From the NCBI GenBank assembly GCA_900547785.1, contig URIB01000009.1, forward strand, positions 1 through 46,208: DNA of 46,208 bases. The letters are read 5' to 3'. The first letter of the stretch is position 1; each line of letters begins with the position of its first letter. The translations under genes were made by a program, and so were the position numbers. The notes under the pieces were generated by a model. The model was not told the DNA's origin. It did no database searches and saw only the letters and a list, made by a program, of their open reading frames with translations. Shown piece by piece: positions 42,260 to 46,208 of the stretch. Source of the DNA: an uncultured Dialister sp. Lineage in GTDB: Bacteria; Bacillota; Negativicutes; Veillonellales; Dialisteraceae.

Positions 42260-43261
42260 ATGAAAACGTTGAGAAAAATATTGGACACATTTCCCAAAGC
42301 GACGGATATTCACTTTACGGAAAACGGCCCCGTTATGATTCGTGAAAACGGACAGCTTGCCGTAGCGGAAAATATAGACGGATCTCTTTTGGAAAAAGAA
42401 ATAGGGAGCGGGCTCGGCGAAGAAAAAAGGAACGCTTACACCAAAGAAAAAGTTTGCGATATGTCCGTCGAAGAAAACGGAATCCGTATCCGTGTACATC
42501 TCTACCGGGCAGGCGGACGTTCCTGCGGAGCGCTCCGGATTCTTCCCTCGCTTGACAAAGTGGATAAAGACCCCGATGAAGACTGGATAGAAGAAACAGC
42601 GCGGCTTGAAACGGGCCTTGTCATTGTTTCAGGACCGTCAGGGAGCGGGAAAAGTACAACACTCGCAAGAATACTGGAGAAAATAGGAAAAGAAAGAGCC
42701 TGCCATATCGTGACGCTTGAAGATCCGGTAGAGTATAGGCTTTCCCCGTTCCGTTCCCTGATTCACCAGAGAGAAGTGGGAGAAGATGTGGCGGACTTTG
42801 CAGAGGGGATTAAAGAATCGCTGAGAGAAGATCCCGATGTCATTGCTATCGGAGAAATGCGGGACAAAGCGACCGTGCAGGCGGCGCTTTCGGCGGCGGA
42901 AACGGGACATCTCGTTTTGGCTACACTGCACAATGGAGAAGTAAAAGAAGCGTTGGGACGGATGATTCACACATTTCCCGGAGAAGAGCAAAAGGAAATA
43001 CGAAACATTCTTGCCAATGTATTGCGTTCCGTTTCCGCACAACGACTGTGGCGGGGAAAGCAAAAAACCATTCTTCTCCGTGAGATTCTTTGGAATACGC
43101 CGGCGGTTTCTAATCTGATACGAAAGGGACGGGAAGAACAAATCGTTTCCTATATGGAAACGGGGGCGAAACGGATGCGGACGCTTCGGCAGGCGGTCTA
43201 TCAGATTCAAAATGTGACGCCCCAAGAAAGAAAAGAAATACTGGGTGATATAGAAAAATAA
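42260..43261 (+). CDS. pilT: PilT-like retraction/assembly ATPase
   Basis: This 333-residue ATPase resembles PilT, which retracts type IV pili. Walker A GPSGSGKS begins at residue 125, then LEDPVEYRL, Walker B DVIAIGEMRD, and GHLVLATLHNGEVKEALGR with the PilT-like IHTFPGEEQKEIRNILAN. The N-terminal PAS-like domain is short and divergent. It is nine bases after the pilB-like gene and is followed by the pilC-like gene after 15 bases, so the three form one operon. Confidence 0.87.
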   Translation: MKTLRKILDTFPKATDIHFTENGPVMIRENGQLAVAENIDGSLLEKEIGSGLGEEKRNAYTKEKVCDMSVEENGIRIRVHLYRAGGRSCGALRILPSLDKVDKDPDEDWIEETARLETGLVIVSGPSGSGKSTTLARILEKIGKERACHIVTLEDPVEYRLSPFRSLIHQREVGEDVADFAEGIKESLREDPDVIAIGEMRDKATVQAALSAAETGHLVLATLHNGEVKEALGRMIHTFPGEEQKEIRNILANVLRSVSAQRLWRGKQKTILLREILWNTPAVSNLIRKGREEQIVSYMETGAKRMRTLRQAVYQIQNVTPQERKEILGDIEK

Positions 43262-43276
43262 CGGGCGGTGACGAGC

Positions 43277-44452
43277 ATGTATTTCCGGTACAAAGCGTAT
43301 GAAGAGGGCGGGCCTGTCCGTGAGGGGATCATAAGAGGAACATCCGCCCAAAAAGTTCGTGAAGAAATCAGAAACAGCGGACTGCATGTAGTATCGATCG
43401 AAGAAATGAAAAAAGCGAAGCCGGTTTCTTGTTTCACACGAAAAAAACTGGCGCTTTTTGCAAGCGGATGGGCGGCGCTGATTTCTGCCGGGATTCCCGT
43501 GACGGAAGCCCTTTCCGTTTTGCAGGACGGCAGGAAGAAAAAAGAAAAGCAAATGCTCGAAAAGCTGCAAAATACCATAGAAGCAGGACACGGCATCAGT
43601 GATTCTTTTGCGGAATCCGGAGCGTTTCCCGCTTTTTTCTGTGCGCTTCTGAAAGTGGGAGAATTGTCGGGCACATTGCCGGAGCAGCTGATATCCGCCG
43701 CCGCTTACTACAAAAAAGAAGACGAGTTTTTACGGAATTTGCAAACCGCGCTGTTGTATCCGCTGGCGGTACTTCTTTTTGCACTTCTCGTTTCCGTTCT
43801 GGTGCTCGGCTTTCTTTTGCCGTCATTTGCCCTTTTATTTGATGCGCTTGCCGTTCCGCTTCCGCCGATGACGAGAGCGGCGCTGGCATTCGGACTGTTT
43901 TTACAAAGAAACGGAATCGCTATACTCATTTTCATTGCCTTGCTCTTTTTGGCGGGTTTCCGCTGGATAAGGACAGAGAAGGGCAAAGAAAAGACAGACC
44001 GCCTGCTTTTTCGTTCCGCTTTTGTACGCCAATTGATTTTGGCACGATTTTCACGGGCGTTATCGGCACTTTTGGAGAGCGGAACTACCCTGTCGGAAGC
44101 GCTTAAGGAAACGGCGCTTATGGAAACAAATAAAACGGCCCGTCAAGACATATGCCGTTGGGCGGCGGCTGTCGAAAAAGGCGGAGATTTTGCCCGTCTT
44201 GTCCATGACGCCGGTTGGACGGGAAATACATTTTCACGGATGCTCCGTATCGGCATGGAAAGCGGACAACTTCCCCTGTTTTTGAAACAGGCGGACCGGT
44301 GGCTGACGGAAGAAGTGGAAATGGAACTGCTCCGGTTCCGTAAAATGGCAGAACCCGATCTTTTGCTGATAGCGGGCGGCATGGTCGCCGCACTCGTATT
44401 TTCCGTTCTGATTCCCGTGTTTCAGGCGGCAGGATCGGGATTGGGAATATAA
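43277..44452 (+). CDS. pilC: PilC/GspF-type inner-membrane platform protein
   Basis: This 391-residue membrane protein is the platform on which the pilus ATPases act. It starts with FRYKAYEEGGPVREG, typical of the family, and has two GspF domains (about residues 60-185 and 255-385), each followed by hydrophobic helices (about 150-175, 200-225 and 365-390). ATG 43277 is used in place of the GTG at 43268 because CGGTGA is well placed. No pilin or prepilin peptidase gene is in the window. Confidence 0.88.
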   Translation: MYFRYKAYEEGGPVREGIIRGTSAQKVREEIRNSGLHVVSIEEMKKAKPVSCFTRKKLALFASGWAALISAGIPVTEALSVLQDGRKKKEKQMLEKLQNTIEAGHGISDSFAESGAFPAFFCALLKVGELSGTLPEQLISAAAYYKKEDEFLRNLQTALLYPLAVLLFALLVSVLVLGFLLPSFALLFDALAVPLPPMTRAALAFGLFLQRNGIAILIFIALLFLAGFRWIRTEKGKEKTDRLLFRSAFVRQLILARFSRALSALLESGTTLSEALKETALMETNKTARQDICRWAAAVEKGGDFARLVHDAGWTGNTFSRMLRIGMESGQLPLFLKQADRWLTEEVEMELLRFRKMAEPDLLLIAGGMVAALVFSVLIPVFQAAGSGLGI

Positions 44453-44612
44453 ACATAGCCGATCATAGAAAAACGGGCGGCCAAGAAACGCCGGCGCCGT
44501 CAAAATATGCGCGGCGCAGAGACTTGGGGTTTTCCATGACAAATCCCCTTTTAAAGAAGAAATAAATTTGTTATACTCAAAAGTGGAAAAATAGGCAAAG
44601 GAGGCGGCAGAA

Positions 44613-45773
44613 TTGGGACTGTCCATAAAAGATATACTCCTGCTCGATTATTTTGACGGCAAACCGGTACACGCCAGGATGCCGTCTTATTTGCAGTCCA
44701 CGTATGGAAAAGATGCGCAGGTGCGGATAGACCGGCTCTATGCGGACGGCTGGATCAGAGAAAGCAAGCCGCAGGAAACATTGAATATGCTTCCCGACAA
44801 AGCGCTCTCCGATTTTTTGAAAAAGCACGGACTTTCGGCGGACGGTTCGCATGCCGAGCTTGTCCGGCGGATCATTACCCGTATTCCGGAAAAAGAATAT
44901 GCCCACGGCGTGCCTAAAATCTATGTAGCGGAACCGAAAGGGAAAGCGGAAATCGGGCACCACATGGCGTATATACTGAACGTTCGTGAAAAATACGGAT
45001 TGACGGAAGGAGAAATCGGGGAATCCAAGTCATCTTTGGCGTCGAAAGGAAATCCCTACACCGCCAGAGATATTCTCGAGCGCGCATTTCACCAAAAAAT
45101 TTCTCTCTATACCATGGCGGGCGAATGGTCGAAGCTCCGGAATTTGTACTACATCATTGCCAATTTCCATCTCCGCGGCGGTAAACAGGATAAAACGCTC
45201 GCCTATCTCTTCCTCGTTTTCTTTCTTGATATGTCGGGCATGGGAAATAAAAATACAGTCACTCCCTATGAGAACCTCTTTCCCACCCAGAAAGGCATGA
45301 TTCTTTTGATGGACGAAATACGGCACAAAGAAAAAATGACCGTCGAAAATGTGAGGAACGCCTTTCTCTCTTCCATCGCCGGTATGGCGCCGCGTCTTCC
45401 GTTTTCCTATTTCTCTCCCCAAGTCATGGCGGACCAGCTCATAGAAAGACTGCAAGGCGTTCCTTTTAACGGAGCGAAGTACATGGCGGAAAAAAACGTG
45501 CCCGATGCCTCTTCCAAGTCTTACCACTACGTACCCTGGGGAAGAAACGATGTGAAAAAAGAACAGACGGTTCCTTCCTTTACGGTGCCGAAAATCATGG
45601 CGCCGCCCGTACTGAGAATGCCCGCTTTCACCGCGCCCGCTCCTTTTGAATCCACGGAAGACAGGAAAAGGAGAGAAGAGAAAATGAAACGGACGGTGAG
45701 TATGAAAAAAAGACCGGTCCGGGAAAAAGAAGAGAAAAAAGGAATCTGGGACCAATTCAAAAAATGGTTCTGA
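44613..45773 (+). CDS. Uncharacterised protein with a SAP-like segment
   Basis: A 386-residue protein of unknown function. AAAGGAGG is followed after eight bases by the TTG at 44613. Residues about 66-92 (DKALSDFLKKHGLSADGSHA and onward) look like a SAP motif, a helix-extended-helix fold that often binds DNA or RNA. The N-terminal 60 residues may form a winged helix. The middle is mixed, and the C-terminal 80 residues are rich in Pro, then strongly basic and charged, ending WDQFKKWF. There is no signal peptide or membrane helix. It lies between the pil-like genes and tRNA-Arg, a common integration site, so a mobile-element origin is possible. Similar SAP-bearing proteins occur in phages and integrative elements. 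Confidence 0.6.
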   Translation: MGLSIKDILLLDYFDGKPVHARMPSYLQSTYGKDAQVRIDRLYADGWIRESKPQETLNMLPDKALSDFLKKHGLSADGSHAELVRRIITRIPEKEYAHGVPKIYVAEPKGKAEIGHHMAYILNVREKYGLTEGEIGESKSSLASKGNPYTARDILERAFHQKISLYTMAGEWSKLRNLYYIIANFHLRGGKQDKTLAYLFLVFFLDMSGMGNKNTVTPYENLFPTQKGMILLMDEIRHKEKMTVENVRNAFLSSIAGMAPRLPFSYFSPQVMADQLIERLQGVPFNGAKYMAEKNVPDASSKSYHYVPWGRNDVKKEQTVPSFTVPKIMAPPVLRMPAFTAPAPFESTEDRKRREEKMKRTVSMKKRPVREKEEKKGIWDQFKKWF

Positions 45774-45818
45774 AAGAGTAAAAAAATAGAAGAAGATATG
45801 CTACAATAAATTTCATAA

Positions 45819-45895
45819 GCGTCTATAGCTCAGCTGGATAGAGCAACGGTTTCCTAAACCGTGTGTCGGCAGTTCGAATCTGCCTAGGCGCACCA
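45819..45895 (+). tRNA. tRNA-Arg (anticodon CCT)
   Basis: The acceptor GCGTCTA/TAGGCGC and anticodon stem CGGTT/AACCG hold loop TTCCTAA, anticodon CCT, which reads AGG codons. The discriminator is A and CCA is encoded. TGCTACAAT just upstream is a possible extended -10. Confidence 0.93.
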
Positions 45896-45904
45896 GCATA
45901 CACG

Positions 45905-45935
45905 GACTTTTCTGTCAAAGGAAAAGTCTTTTTTT
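45905..45935 (+). terminator. Terminator after tRNA-Arg
   Basis: GACTTTTC and GAAAAGTC around an 8-base loop, then seven T residues. Confidence 0.9.
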
Positions 45936-46208
45936 ATGACCGATTTGGCGTTTTTTCCGGTCATATTGTTGGATAAGAAAAAAGAAACACATTTTTCTGC
46001 TGGGAAGTGAATCCGGATATGGCTTGACGGAAGCCTTTGATGGCGGTCCTGCTTTTGGGACGGCAAGATAATTTTATTGGACCTGCGATGATTTTTTAAG
46101 GCGGAAAGGAAAAGAAATGCGGAGCGTGGAAAATAAAATGAAAGGACGATATAAAAAGATAAAAAATAGCAACAAAATAAATTGATATTGTATTGACGAA
46201 AAAATATC
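45936..46208. other. Intergenic end of window
   Basis: No gene, RNA or clear repeat module was recognised in this AT-rich stretch. The nearest gene beyond the window is not visible. Confidence 0.5.

Overview
The window reads as ordinary chromosome of a diderm Firmicute, most likely a Negativicute (Veillonellales, Dialister-like). This placement is inference. The regulatory logic is Firmicute: a T-box leader, a CcpN-like repressor beside a PpsR/YqfL kinase, Shine-Dalgarno sites close to AAGGAGG, and many sigma-70 promoters with a 17-base spacer. The envelope genes point to an outer membrane and pili: an MlaD/MCE protein and PilB/PilT/PilC-type proteins. No phage, plasmid, CRISPR or transposase gene was seen.

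Layout. 1-2500: inverted repeat debris, tRNA-Gly, an orphan Fe/B12-type binding lipoprotein and a nitrilase-family amidohydrolase. 2.7-8.3 kb: tatD, korAB (2-oxoacid:ferredoxin oxidoreductase), a Sel1-repeat protein and yigZ. 8.3-10.4 kb: metQ behind a T-box leader, and a DtxR/MntR-type regulator. 10.5-12.9 kb: a ClC channel with an RCK_C tail, cotranscribed with a cyclodeaminase-like protein. 13.1-13.3 kb: tRNA-His and tRNA-Gln. 13.6-17.6 kb: ppsA-ccpN-ppsR, PEP synthase with a transcriptional and a post-translational regulator. 17.7-18.2 kb: a frameshifted small membrane-protein gene between two 22-base direct repeats. 18.3-20.6 kb: proA and a divergent EamA exporter. 20.7-21.8 kb: a long mosaic of non-coding repeats. 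22-27.3 kb: brnQ, a CorA-like channel, a LarA-family racemase, a nitroreductase and a lone MlaD. 27.7-31.6 kb: an Fe3+/hexose-phosphate/phosphonate-family ABC importer. 31.8-33.1 kb: an AT-rich Fic protein. 33.2-37.1 kb: a Tro/Znu-type metal ABC importer. 37.4-41 kb: mnmG and rsmG, separated by a second long copy of the repeat mosaic. 41.1-44.5 kb: pilB-pilT-pilC-like genes. 44.6-45.9 kb: an unknown SAP-like protein and tRNA-Arg.

How the parts connect. ppsA, ccpN and ppsR form a gluconeogenic control cassette; two copies of an 8-base palindrome 31 bases apart sit at the ppsA promoter and are candidate operators. The DtxR-type regulator has MntR-like metal ligands and may control the Tro-like importer about 27 kb away. 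I did not find a clearly new multi-gene system. The least explained material is the repeat mosaic (with a nested 51-base insertion and an uninterrupted site), the frameshifted gene between direct repeats, and the SAP-like protein. All starts, promoters and operators were read by eye.
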